From Marisa cornuarietis (Eukaryota > Mollusca > Gastropoda > Architaenioglossa > Ampullariidae): a stretch of 64,000 bases of DNA. The stretch covers positions 2,053,501 through 2,117,500 of the forward strand of contig SMMW01000534.1 of NCBI GenBank assembly GCA_004794655.1. The letters are read 5' to 3'. Position 1 is the stretch's first letter. The number at the start of each line of letters is the position of its first letter. The notes below the pieces were generated by a model, which was not told the origin of the DNA, searched no databases, and saw only the letters and a program-made list of their open reading frames with translations. Of the stretch, positions 11,113-20,239 are shown piece by piece. Position numbers and translations under genes: made by a program.

Positions 11113-12699
11113 TACATGCACACACATAATCACTCGCACACACACTCACACACATGCATTGTTTACTCTGAATATAGTATTCTTAGGAATAACCCAGCAA
11201 ACACGCAAGATTAACCCTAGCTAGGCCCAATCTTGGTCCAATCTTGATACATTGGACCAAGATTGGGCCTAGCTAGCGTGAATCTTGCTTGTTTGCAGGG
11301 AATTCTACATCAGGAAAAAAGTCTGAACGATATGTACAGCAGCCGTATGTGATCTTGCTGAACTTGTACGGAATATGGGAGTACACTACAAACAATATAG
11401 TTGTATAATCTATCTATATATTAGAGCGTGCTTCTTTTAAACTACTCAACGTATTTCAGTGTAAATTGCTGCAAGGTAACGAGAGTTAAAATGTCTGTCT
11501 GCTGATCAGTCGTTTTGTTTAATTTTCTCCCATTCTCGCTTTTTTAATCACACACACAAACACACACACACACACACGCACGCACGCACGCACACACACA
11601 TTTATATACATATCATCTATTTATATACATATTGCGTAAACCGAAATAAATTAATTAGCCGATTTTTTGGTTAAGCAAATAATACTTTAGGCCATAAATT
11701 TGAATCTTTTAGTTATTCTAATTTATTTTCCGGCTTTTTGGTTGTGTGAAAATAAAGATTTCTAATAAACAAAACTGTGAACAGAAGTGTCTTAAATCCC
11801 TACGAAGGCCCATATGCACAGAAAAAATGGCAAACAAGAGCTCAACCTCTCTTCCCAGAATAAACCGCTAATACGTCATCAACAAACCTCACATGCACAA
11901 AAAAAGCGGTAAATACATTTCATTGCTTACCTCTGTTCTCTGAAGAAAACACAATTTCAAGTTTCGGTCTGTCAATTGCGGGTACAGCTGTAAAATTCAA
12001 GATCACTTGAATAGCCTGGGACTCAATGCTCACCAGAAACGTCATCACCACAACATTGGTGAAGCTCCACAGCTCGCTAGGGAGGTCGTTGTCGCAGGAG
12101 TTGATGAGGCTCCGTGACGTGGCGCCTACGTCAGCCAGCACGAGCTGGAAGGACGGGCACTGGACTTTGATGGAGATGACGTTGATGAAGAACACCATGA
12201 ACACCGGCGCAGTGACTTCAATTTCACAGGAGGACAGTCGAGGTAGTTTGTCACTGACCTTAGCTCTGATGTCAATAACAGCGCTGTGTGTGGAAAACTT
12301 CAGGTAGTGAGATGAGTTTAAGCAGCTGGTCAAGTTTCTCAGAGTCAACACTACATAAGGACTTTGGTTTAAAGCTGGTGAAGATCCAACTGTTATATTC
12401 TTCTGACTAATACTATACGTGTTCGCAATCGTGGTGCCGTAGACAGTACTTGTGGTTAAATTTATTGATTGCTTACTTATATTAACTTTATAAACTGTGA
12501 AACCTGAAGCATTCGTAAAATTAGGAACTGAAGTAGACACAGCAGGTTCATAAACTCTGTAAGAGCTGGTAATGATGCTAAATCTCGGGCTTTGTGTAGA
12601 CTGTGCCTGCGGGCAAGGGTCAGAGGCCATGAGCCAGACACTTGTAGGTCGCAACAGCAGTGTCAGACAGAATAAACATATATACACAGCCTTGAGCAT
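5592..12699 (-). CDS. Receptor gene A: CUB/LDLa/C-type lectin/LRR G-protein-coupled receptor (GRL101-like)
   Basis: This is a complete four-exon gene: 12699-11931, 10843-10147, 8675-8144 and 7667-5592. Intron phases are 1, 2 and 0, all junctions are GT/AG, and the exon sum is 4074 nt (1357 aa plus stop). The product should be a plasma-membrane receptor whose large ectodomain binds a ligand and whose seven-helix domain couples to G proteins. The LDLa + LRR + rhodopsin-like layout is that of type C leucine-rich-repeat receptors such as Lymnaea GRL101; the ligand is unknown. The start is the Met before the hydrophobic run LKAVYICLFCLTLLL, because this Met is conserved with gene B; an in-frame Met 14 codons upstream is unique to A. 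The reading frame is intact, with no stops or frameshifts. Gene A is closest to gene B. The gene-level call is strong; the physiological role is unknown. Confidence 0.9.
7668..8143 (-). other. Gene A intron 3
   Basis: This is a 476-bp phase-0 intron splitting LDLa module 3. It is close in size to intron 3 of gene B (545 bp) and parts align with it, for example TTTATAGTTTTGTGTTTGTA at about 8054-8073 and 25008-25027. No inserted element is recognised. Confidence 0.75.
8144..8675 (-). CDS. Gene A exon 3: end of C-type lectin domain, Cys-rich segment, LDLa 2
   Basis: The acceptor is tgacag|GTATCT and the donor is CATCAG|gtgatc (phase 0). The exon encodes the lectin-fold core YLNAWQWTDGTIAYYKT and its last Cys residues (PGCGFF, HALCETE), a family-specific Cys-rich segment (ACPAGHMTHTFLSC), an LDLa ending CDHRSDCSDGSDEDFC, and the first half of a third LDLa (CYTSGKYDCGNHQ). 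Between 8699 and 8742 an (AAT)n tract lies just inside the upstream intron, about 23 bp from the acceptor. Confidence 0.88.
8699..8742. repeat. (AAT/ATT)n microsatellite next to a splice acceptor
   Basis: AAT units run into ATT units, so the tract can fold back on itself. It sits about 23 bp upstream (in gene direction) of the exon 3 acceptor of gene A, where a polypyrimidine tract would normally be. Confidence 0.9.
9181..9900 (+). pseudogene. LINE reverse-transcriptase fragment in intron 2 of gene A
   Basis: Broken frames give non-LTR reverse-transcriptase motifs: a VPAELL block near 9360, a WTQSLIIPLPKKGN-like block near 9460-9495, and FIDFKKAFDRVWHEGL at 9688-9738, in an open frame running 9357-9746. 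Several stops and frameshifts make it non-functional. It lies antisense to the receptor gene. A related fragment is at 58690-59790. Confidence 0.75.
10147..10843 (-). CDS. Gene A exon 2: CUB-like domain 2, LDLa 1, start of C-type lectin domain
   Basis: The acceptor is tattag|GTTATG and the donor is AAAT|gtaaga. The exon opens with GYVQTPDWDG (the typical start of a CUB strand) and runs through FRLFFSIHNQSALPV. It then encodes an LDLa module (WNCSGLNWTDFSDHFSC to SDCVGSEDEAVC, carrying the acidic calcium cage) and the first half of a C-type lectin fold (CEVGQPFFENSCYVW, then TWKEAFDFCLSRGMRLASL). The exon is 697 nt in all three genes. Confidence 0.88.
11051..11156. repeat. (AC)n-rich microsatellite
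   Basis: An imperfect CA/CACG repeat in intron 1 of gene A, absent from the 189-bp intron 1 of gene B. Confidence 0.9.
11193..11300. mobile_element. Short hairpin element (MITE-like palindrome)
   Basis: This 108-bp stretch is an almost complete inverted repeat. The left arm begins CCCAGCAAAC and includes CTAGCTAGGCCCAATCTTGG; the right arm includes CCAAGATTGGGCCTAGCTAG and ends GTTTGCAGGG. The centre is GGTCCAAT-CTTGATAC-ATTGGACC. The structure suggests a non-autonomous DNA transposon (MITE). A target-site duplication is not clear. It lies in intron 1 of gene A only. Confidence 0.75.
11549..11600. repeat. (AC)n microsatellite with CACG units
   Basis: A run of CA repeats with an internal block of CGCA units, in intron 1 of gene A. 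Confidence 0.9.
11931..12699 (-). CDS. Gene A exon 1: signal peptide, variable N-terminus, CUB-like domain 1
   Basis: Residues 1-25 form a signal peptide. About 90 residues of Ser/Thr/Asn-rich, poorly conserved sequence follow, with several N-glycosylation sites (NFT, NAS, NIS, NLT, NIT). A CUB-like beta-sandwich then occupies about residues 120-254, with Cys residues in LTSCLNSS, SSCEIEV, VQCPSFQ and NSCDNDL. The exon ends at a phase-1 donor (GAG|gtaagc) after SSENR. Compared with genes B and C, a stretch of about ten residues around the position of B's KEIYDLLNS is missing. Confidence 0.85.
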
Positions 12700-13275
12700 T
12701 ATTACAACGATGAGACACTTCTCAGAGAAACCTTTCAGCATCTTGATATCACTGGGCTATTGAAGAACAAATAAACAATCTTAATAAATAATCTGCAACA
12801 AGAGTTTACGAACAGACACACCCAAAGGATTTGTCTTTGCATTATTGATAGCTATTGTGTTCTTTTGGGAAAGAGACATTTTTTCATTGTTTCTGATCCC
12901 TTTTTCTGAAATTTGCCTTATTCTTTATTAACACTTATAATTGCTACAGCATATTTTCAAATGGGTATCTTTCTCGATACAGGAAAAAATCAATCGCTGG
13001 TTTATTGAACGCTCTCTCTAATGAAATACTCATTTTTCAACTTATTTTACAACTGACTGTGATTATTGCAATATTATGCATTGATGTATATTATTTATTA
13101 GATTCATATCGATATAAAATTTTATTAAGTTAATTTACTTGTCAAGGACTGAAAACAAACATAAAGAAAGGATGTTATGACCTGAATTTTATAAAGATTT
13201 CAACAGATTCAGCAAAGAAGAAATTAACGGTTGTCGTCAGTTTTATAAGTTCTTAAAATCTCTTTTGTAAAGCAC
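12700..13275. other. 5' flank of gene A
   Basis: This is AT-rich non-coding sequence upstream of the gene A start. The first part aligns with the 5' flank of gene B, where TTCTCAGAGAAACCTTTCAG occurs at about 12719-12738 and 29723-29742, so the duplication includes at least the immediate 5' region. No TATA box or other promoter element can be assigned with confidence. Confidence 0.4.
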
Positions 13276-13277
13276 TC

Positions 13278-13470
13278 GGCCAGATGCACAACACATTTCT
13301 AATTTTAAACACTTTTAGGCCTTAACTCTATTTAGATAACAAGTTTAAAGTGCACACCACAATTTTATAATTTTTAAAACTAAAACTGCTTTAAGTAAGA
13401 TAAAGTTGTTTAATTCTGACTTACCGTCCTGTCAGTACAGTTTTTTGTATGTTTTTCTGCAATGCACAAA
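13278..13470 (-). mobile_element. Partial copy of the 43073-43317 inverted-repeat element
   Basis: This segment is similar to the reverse complement of the right part of the element at 43073-43317. Shared blocks include TGCACAACACATTTCTAATT, AAACACTTTTAGGCCTTAA, GATAAAGTTGTTTAA and TTTTTTGTATGTTTTTCTGC. One terminus (near GGCCAGATGCACAACAC) is present and the other is lost. Confidence 0.75.
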
Positions 13471-13489
13471 ACTGGAAATACAGTAAAAT

Positions 13490-14530
13490 TGAATAAAGAA
13501 GAAACTAATTTAGAAGGACCTATATCACCTATAGAGAAGCACATACAGCACTACGGTTAATGAAGAATAATAAAAGCCCTGGTAGTGATGGATTTACATG
13601 TGAATTTTTTAAGTTCTTCTTCTAAAATATTGGCATCTTCCTGGTACGCTCAATTAACCATGGCTATCTAAACAGTTGTTTATCCATAACTCAAAGACAG
13701 GGTATCATATCCTGTATTCCAAAAGAAGGGAAACCTAAACAAAACAAAACAAAACTGGAGTCCAATCTCTTTACTTAATGCTACTTATAAAATTGCATCC
13801 TCATGCATCGCAAATAGAATAAAAAAGGTATTGCCCAAAATAATTCACACTGGTCAAAAAGGTTTCATAAAAGGCAGAAACATTGGGGACAATATACGTT
13901 TAATATATGATCTATCTTCTGATGTACACCAATTTCAAAAATATATGGTTTACTACTATTAGTGGACTAAGAGAAAGCGTTCAATAGTATATCTTGGACA
14001 TTTATTGATAAAGTACTTAACTTCTTACAATTTGGAACTGATTTGAGAAAATGGATACACACGTTATATTCAGACATATCCTCATGCATTTTGGTAAATG
14101 GTATCTACTCTTCATGGTTCCGTATATATAGAGGTGTTAGACAAGGGGATCCCCTGTCTCCTTATTTGTTTTTACTATGTGGAGAGATATTATCTATTAT
14201 GTTGCGTGAAAATGAAAATGTGAGAGGTATGAAAGTGCAAGATAAGGAACTTTTATTATCACAATTCGCAGATGATACAGCATTGTGTCTGGATGGAAGT
14301 GAAAAATCGTATACAGAAAGTGTTAAAATTCTCAGTCTTTGCAAAGATGTCAGGTCTAAAAGTAAACTATGAGAGAACCCAAGCTATATGGATAGGCAGT
14401 AAAAAAAAACTGCGGGATAAGATTTCTGCATGATATGAATTTCTGTTGGGATCCAGGAATTTTTAAATATTTAGGTATCACTTTCTCGGTTGGTGTGGAT
14501 CGTTTTGCAGGATATAATTGCCATTTTTAG
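13490..14530 (+). pseudogene. L1/Tx1-like LINE reverse-transcriptase fragment
   Basis: Across frameshifts the translation gives NNKSPGSDGFTCEFFK, LSITQRQGIISCIPKEGK, then GVRQGDPLSPYLFLLC and QFADDTALCLDGS (open frame 14043-14372). These are reverse-transcriptase blocks with the FADD active-site motif, and the wording is that of Tx1/L1-group elements. Stops and a missing endonuclease mark it as dead. It lies between gene A and a receptor relic. Confidence 0.8.
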
Positions 14531-14739
14531 TGCACATCTTTCCTCGTAACAGCATTTTTAAAATAATCTTTCAAGAAAACAGTGACAGATTGCAAGATCC
14601 CAGTAGACTGAACTTCTGTAATCTCTCTGGGAGATTTTAAAGAATTGTGATTACTTCTTAAAAATATTTCTTACAGCATTTCTATTCTCACTGCAGTCTT
14701 GTACAGGACAGGTGCTGTCGATGTCAGTATACATGTCAT

Positions 14740-15230
14740 GAGATGCGCCGGCTTCGGCAAGCTATAGCAAGAGTTTTCATGAAAAAGGCTGAGCTACTCC
14801 ACAGCGATCACTAGTGTAGGGGCAAAGCATTTTCCTCTTCGTTACCAACACAATCAGACTTCAGGTTACAAGTGAACTTCGTGCAGTTGAAACCAGAACA
14901 GCCAGGAGTGCAGACTAGTTGTCGATGGTAAGGAAAGGTGAGAAACATGTGTTGCTGCTGTATTCATATCTATAAAAAGGACAGTACAACACTTGGATTT
15001 GATTGTGTCACGCAGATACTGAAATGATTTCGATATTGTCCGAAACCGATTGAATATTTCGTTGACATACAGTTCCATGTAAGGACGTTGACATTGATGC
15101 GGAGTTACTTAAAACTCATTATACAAGCAGAAAAAGGACCAAATAAATTAAGTCTATTTTTAAAAAAAATAAATTCAGGTTCTGGTCTGTCAATGATGGA
15201 AATTGATGTAAAGTTTATATTATCATTCCC
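14740..15230 (-). pseudogene. Receptor relic 1 (exon 2 and end of exon 1)
   Basis: On the minus strand this resembles exon 2 of the receptor genes. The LDLa-coding motif around 14805-14870 matches the segment encoding DHFSCNLKSDCVGSEDEAVC, and MELYVNEIFNRF (15043-15078) matches the CUB segment ELYVNDTSN. At 15165-15225 sequence like the end of exon 1 follows (AAATTCAGGTTCTGGTCTGTCAATG, compare AATTTCAAGTTTCGGTCTGTCAATTG). The intron between the two pieces is almost gone and frames are broken. It is a decayed extra copy between genes A and B. Some blocks look nearer to gene C than to A or B. Confidence 0.75.
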
Positions 15231-15869
15231 ACAGGGATTAAAAAGTCATCCACATATTTTTTGCTCATAAATGTACCCCATATTTAACACAGATTTATAT
15301 GTAGACTAATATCCTCATTGAAAGTTAGACAATCATCGACAGCCCTGTCTCATTATCTGCTGAATTTAGTTTTTTATATTTAAAATGTAGAATAGATCGT
15401 GGACCATACAATCAACTAAGGGTTGTCATATTTCTGTCAAGTTCAAGGAATTCATTTATCCAAGACTTAGCTAAAGAAAGTTTTATACGAGGCTAAGCTG
15501 TTCATAAATGTGTATTTAAACTAACGCTCTCAACTATCTAGGTACATACCGTTTCTTCAGAAGATGTCTGTACGGCATTGACTTGAAATGAAAATGTGAA
15601 ATTGCGAAAATTACCTCTTTTATTGGGATCTTAAACAAAAAATTACCCAACAATTGACATTGAAGAAAAGTTATAAAATATTTGCAAGCGTTTCCAGTAG
15701 ATCGGGGAAACTTATTATTACATTCAGAAGACTTTTATAGTTCACACAGCTTTATTTAATGAATAATTTGACAGTGATGACCAATTTCTTAATTTTATCC
15801 TTGGCCAAGCCTGAAATCTTTTGTATGCTGCTTATAGACGTTTCCACTCCCTTCCCTTTGCCGTTACAA

Positions 15870-15871
15870 CA

Positions 15872-15919
<48 letters not shown>

Positions 15920-15929
15920 CACACACTTT
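15870..15929. repeat. (AC)n microsatellite
   Basis: About 60 bp of near-perfect AC repeats. Confidence 0.92.
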
Positions 15930-16067
15930 TGCACACACCTGTGTGCAGATGACATTTGACTTTAAGTTTCTGATTTTCAGATTAAGGCTGACACGCATAT
16001 TACAGAGTCTTTTCTACTTTTATTATTATTATCCTTTTTGACTGTGAGACGTAGTTTCGTAATTCCA

Positions 16068-16070
16068 AAC

Positions 16071-16102
<32 letters not shown>

Positions 16103-16138
16103 GCACGCGCGCGCGCGCGCACGCATACATGCACACAC
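16068..16138. repeat. (AC)n(GC)n compound microsatellite
   Basis: AC repeats flank a CGCGCGCGCG core. Alternating purine-pyrimidine sequence of this kind favours left-handed DNA. Confidence 0.9.
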
Positions 16139-16369
16139 AAGAACTAATTCACCAGAACGTTTATGAGAGGAAAAAACTCTTACCGACAATTAGTGTCTGC
16201 GGGAAGTTTGTTGTTGTGTGCCTCAAACTTTTTATTTTTTTTTACTCGTTAAATCCCCAACATCAATAAATACGTTTTTAAAATAGCAGCCTGTATGTGA
16301 ACTTTACATTTTCTGTGCTATTACTCGGTATGGTGGATTGGTGTCTGAATTAAAGTTCTGTTGATAAGA

Positions 16370-17340
16370 AGACGAGGACGACGACGATGATGATGACACT
16401 TGATACTTGAAGTGTAAGTCAATGAAAAACTTAGATAACGATTGTCTCCATTTTTATTCTGTCATTTCAATAACTTTCTCAGCCTTGTACAATATTTCAT
16501 CTGCAGCAAGCTGTCAACTGGTGGTCGGGAGGGATTTCTCTGTCAGTCGCAGGGTTATTACAGCGCACATCGTGAACTGACAGGTAATTGTGTCTGTCGG
16601 TGGGAGCATGGTAGGCTTTAGACAGTACAGTACTATCTAGTTCCTTGCATATATAGTTCATCCTAGTCACGCACACTGTATGTGGTATAACTCCTTTAGG
16701 CATAATTTAGAACATTAATATCCTAGAAAATTTCATTCTTAGCGATCATCTGCTTTAGAACGAGCCGAAATATTTCTGAACATATCCAAAATTAATTTTC
16801 TTGTAAAGAACCCCACAAAAAACACTGTTTATCAAAAGAAAGTAATTAAAACAGTCATGCCTAGATTGTTACATTCGAGGGTAAAGACCGCTGTATCGAC
16901 AACACATTTGACGGGGTCTTCAGGGGCGTCACCGTTAAGTGAGGGAAAAAACGAGAGAAAAAAGCGAGAGGATGAGATAGACACGAGAAAGAGAGAGAGA
17001 GAGAGAGAGGTGCATGAAGAAACGTGGAAAAGGGAAAGGAGAGACAGATTGGACGAAAAGAGAGAAGCTGAGCCGTAATTATATTTTTCCAAATTCATTC
17101 ACATACTAAAGCGTCGACAAAAGTGATAAAAATTCAACACTTTATTTAACATAAGCGTATGACATAGTAACTACAGCAACAACCAACGTTAACTAGCAAA
17201 TACTCTGAGCTCAAGAGACAAATCTGTCACTTCCCTCTGTTTTTCGTTTTTTCTCTCTCTCTCCCTCCGTCTGTTTGTCTGTTACATTATTCTTACTTTC
17301 AGTTCTTCACTTCATCCTAAAGCTAGCCAACTGACTTTTA
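16370..17340. other. Start of duplicated 3'-flank unit of gene B
   Basis: This stretch is non-coding and a diverged duplicate of parts of 1-1860 (AG tract, GCATGAAGAAA-type motif, CCGTAAT and CTGTTTGTCTGTTACA landmarks in the same order). It is followed by LINE insertions that are absent from the gene A flank. Confidence 0.6.
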
Positions 17341-18010
17341 TAGCTACCAGTCATACGGTTCTGATGGAGCGCAGCAGGTTAAAATTACGCCAAAAGGGCC
17401 GGTCTTGAGCCCGCCTAAGGTTCCCCAGTAAATACCCGGTCTACTCCTCCACGCTAGTCACCCAACCTTTCTTCTGTTTGCCACGGCGTCGGCCACCTTC
17501 AGGGTAAACTTGAAGGACCGTCTTGGGCAAGGCGTCATGTCTGACGAGTTACAAGATATAACTACTTCAGTTTATGCTGCTTGTCGGTAGCGAGCAGAGA
17601 CTCCTGGAGACCCACCAGGCAGGTGACTAGGCTGCGTACGAATTCGTTTGTTTTTTACTCTATGTGTGAGATCTGAAGAAGTCTCCTAAAGTATTTCATC
17701 TCAAACTCCTGGATCCGTTAGTCTTGTTCCGTGAGCAAGGTCCACGTTTCGCAGCCGTAGAGCATGACTAGAACAAAGAGAGACTTACTGAGCCAGAATT
17801 TGGTGGAAAATTTGATCTCTACCGCTGGTGGCGAGTGTGTAACTCGCTGTTGCTACTCGTCGTGAGATTTATGTCGTCAGCAAACTGGAGGTTACTAAAT
17901 GGCACCCCCAAAAAAACACAAATCGCCACGGAGGTGTGGTGGTCCTGGAGGGCATCGCGCATGATTTTTTCTGGGTAGATGGAGGTAGCACAGGGGAAAG
18001 CTTACATTCT
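17340..18010 (-). pseudogene. LINE reverse-transcriptase C-terminal fragment
   Basis: On the minus strand the broken translation reads FSNLQFADDINL (17845-17910), then LLYGCETWTL-like and RIQEFEMKYFRRLLQIS, LATDKQHKLKWLYLVTRHD and VYPEGGRRRGKQKKGW. These are the end of the palm, thumb and C-terminal connector of a common animal endonuclease/reverse-transcriptase LINE. It is truncated near 18005 and carries stops. Confidence 0.75.
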
Positions 18011-18430
18011 TGGCGTATACCCACCGTCGTGGGAAAGAGCATACCCACTTATTGAATACTACCAAGTCCCTGGAGCCGTCGTACAGGGCAGATGACTGGG
18101 ATTACTCGGTGACGGCAATTCTTTGGCTACGGCTAGGTCTCTGATGACAATTCTCTCGGACTGAGGGTAACGTTTTGGCCGGTACTTCCATCGTGGAAAG
18201 CTTTTGCCCCAGTGCCGTGTCAGCACCTGTTTTTCTGTCAGGGTTGTCTCCCTTAGCCTATAATTCACGGCAGAACCCACAAGGCGATGGGTCCTTTTTC
18301 CCCTTTACGGGGGCACATACCTGTTTTGCGAGCAATAGCAAGAGATAAGCTATCCTTGAAGTAAGCCGATCTCAAGGACAGATTGTGAGGGGGAATTCAC
18401 AAACCAGATACTGCTCGAAATCGTGTGCAT
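18011..18430. other. Unrecognised sequence between two LINE fragments
   Basis: GC content is higher than the surroundings and a 73-codon open frame lies on the minus strand (18059-18280), but no domain is recognised. It may be an untranslated part of the adjacent LINE. Confidence 0.35.
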
Positions 18431-19180
18431 GACAGAAGTTAGATAAGATACAATTAATACACTTTATTTATCCCAGAGGACATTTCGGGGAAGCTCGATA
18501 TGAAAGCACAAAAGAATACCATAAAAAATCAAAATCCGCCAGACTCATACACTCAGGGTTCAGACAAGTGCATTCATTCGCACACAGTAACATTCAGAAG
18601 TCGCTCGGCTAAAACAACGAAGGACAGCCTCATTCTGTTGGTCCTACATGCAGGTTCATAGAATCCGCGGCCCGATGGGAGGTGGAAAGATTCTTCCGAC
18701 AAGACCTGCTTGTCGTCACGAAAGATTTTAGACGATTTCAGAAGTTTTTGTCTGTTATATAGAGTCTGAATAGCACTCTGGGCTGTTCTAATGTCTTTGG
18801 AGCAGGTGGATACAACATGATGTAAGCTGCTCTTGTCCTTTACTGTTGTAAAAATAGATAAGCGAAAACGACAGCATGCTTTAAGTGCAATCTATAAGAG
18901 AGCTGGAAAAAATCGCTGGGAGACAGAGAAAGACTTGAACTTTCAGAGAAGGAAGAGATGCTCCTAAGCCTTCTTCACGACAGCTTGGGTGTTGGGATCC
19001 CAGCAAAGTCTCCTATCGGAGATGGTGACCAGGAATATATAAGAAGGAAAAATTTCCACCTCCTTGTCGTGGATGACACAGACGGGACTTGGTGGAGAAT
19101 TCCGACGGAAATCAAAGAAAATCGCTTTGGTCTTACTTACATTATGTTCTAAGAAATTGTCTTTGCACCAGGCAAAAACT
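18431..19180 (-). pseudogene. Rex1/L2-like LINE 3' portion
   Basis: On the minus strand the translation, with stops, includes LCWDPNTQAVVKKA, EHLFLL, KFKSFSVSQRFFP, a LPSGRGFYEPA block and TNRMRLSFVVLAERLLN. The last resembles the TNRxRNSFxPxAxxLLN ending typical of CR1/L2/Rex1-type LINEs. The far end (18440-18500) is AT-rich with CTTTATTTATCCC, as in tails of this group. It is inactive. Confidence 0.7.
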
Positions 19181-19584
19181 TATACTTTATACTGTGGAAT
19201 GTGATGTCGCTAATATCTATGAGTACAATCATGAAAGTTCAAGCTGCCAAACATCATAGCACTTGGAGATCGTCACACTAAATCTGAAATTCTTGAAACG
19301 AAATTCTAGATTAGCCAATTTTTTTATCTGTAAATCGCATCATCAATAATTATCACAGTGTATCGTCAGTGTGACTTGATAAAACAACGAACACGTTAAA
19401 TGTTTACTACTTCAAAGAGCCCCTTACACCCTCAATAAAGACTGGGTCAAGGCACTTACATTAGGTTGCACTAGCACACAACTTATCAGTCGGCATCGAA
19501 TGTATCTTACAAATTCATTCACCATCATCATAACTACTGTGTGCTCTCTCTCTCTTTCTGTGTGTCTGTGCATATGTCTCTCTC

Positions 19585-19586
<2 letters not shown>

Positions 19587-19618
<32 letters not shown>
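19587..19618. repeat. (AC)n microsatellite
   Basis: A 32-bp AC run at the tail side of a SINE-like sequence. Confidence 0.9.
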
Positions 19619-19620
<2 letters not shown>

Positions 19621-19689
19621 TGGAGAAAAAGGGAGTACCAGCAGAAAACTAACGAGTGTCAGCCTTGTAAGCAAGTGCCAGAGAGAGGT

Positions 19690-19699
19690 ATATCAGAGG
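19690..19699. repeat. Target-site duplication, left (ATATCAGAGG)
   Basis: An exact 10-bp match to 20145-20154 at the other end of the foldback element. Confidence 0.75.
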
Positions 19700-20144
19700 G
19701 TGACCAGACACTTAATCCCCAGACACTTATTCCCCTAGAATTTAATCCCCAGACAGTTAATCCCCAGACACTTAATCCTCAAAAATGTCCCCAATGTTAT
19801 AAATGTTTAAGTTAAGTATTATTTTAATTGTCAAACTTATTTTGATGTTTACATGAAAATAATTATTTGAACATGAATTAAATTTTTCATTTACTTCATA
19901 ATTAAATTTTTCATTTACTTCATAATTAAATTTTTCATTCACTTCATAATTTCTTGAGTTGAAATTTCATTTTGAAGATTAAGTGTTTGGGGATTAAGTG
20001 TCTGGGAATTAAATGTCTAGGGGATTAAGTGTCGGGGATAAAGTTTCGGGGATTAAGTGTCGGGGATTAAGTGTCTGGGAATTAAATGTCTAGGGGATTA
20101 AGTGTCGGGGATTAAGTGTCTGGGGATTAAGTGTCTGGGGATTC
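19700..20144. mobile_element. Foldback element with tandem-repeat arms
   Basis: The left arm (about 19700-19785) is built of repeated CCAGACACTTAATCC units. The right arm (about 19980-20144) is built of many copies of the complementary unit, GGGGATTAAGTGTCTGG or GGGGATTAAGTGTC. The arms can pair into a long stem. The centre holds three copies of a 24-bp AATTAAATTTTTCATTTACT-type repeat (about 19876-19945). A 10-bp direct repeat flanks the whole. Long inverted arms plus a 9-10 bp target duplication suggest a non-autonomous Mutator-like or foldback transposon. No coding sequence is present. Confidence 0.75.
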
Positions 20145-20154
20145 ATATCAGAGG
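20145..20154. repeat. Target-site duplication, right (ATATCAGAGG)
   Basis: An exact 10-bp partner of 19690-19699. Removing the element and one copy restores a continuous SINE-like sequence. Confidence 0.75.
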
Positions 20155-20239
20155 TTAGATACGAACCAACGACATATTGTTTTCACTGTCGTGCTGACAG
20201 GCACTGTAGCTGCTGTACCACTAGCCACGGCGCAGGTAA

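Larger units (their letters stand above)
15231..16340. other. Non-coding spacer with CA microsatellites
   Basis: No gene is recognised. It holds CA-repeat tracts at 15870-15929 and 16068-16138; the second includes a CG-alternating block that could adopt Z-DNA. Confidence 0.6.
19619..20231 (-). mobile_element. tRNA-derived SINE, split by a foldback element
   Basis: On the minus strand, 20231-20155 looks like a tRNA-type RNA polymerase III promoter: a box A match (TGGCTAGTGG, about 20227-20218) and a box B match (GGTTCGTATC, about 20167-20158). The acceptor-stem ends do not pair, so it is a SINE head and not a tRNA gene. The body continues on the other side of the 445-bp insertion (19699 down to about 19619) and ends near a TG/CA repeat, as many SINEs do. 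SINEs of this kind depend on LINE enzymes to move. Confidence 0.55.

Noticed and set aside
16851..17098. Open frames in the purine-rich tract (also 1454-1654)
   Set aside because: Translations are Ser/Leu or Arg/Glu runs from AG/CT simple repeats.
19690..20154. Possible CRISPR-like repeat array
   Set aside because: Units are 13-17 bp, adjacent without unique spacers, and reverse orientation between arms; this is a eukaryotic foldback structure.
20155..20231. A functional tRNA gene
   Set aside because: Box A and box B are present, but the acceptor stem does not pair and an anticodon arm is not convincing; better read as a SINE head.
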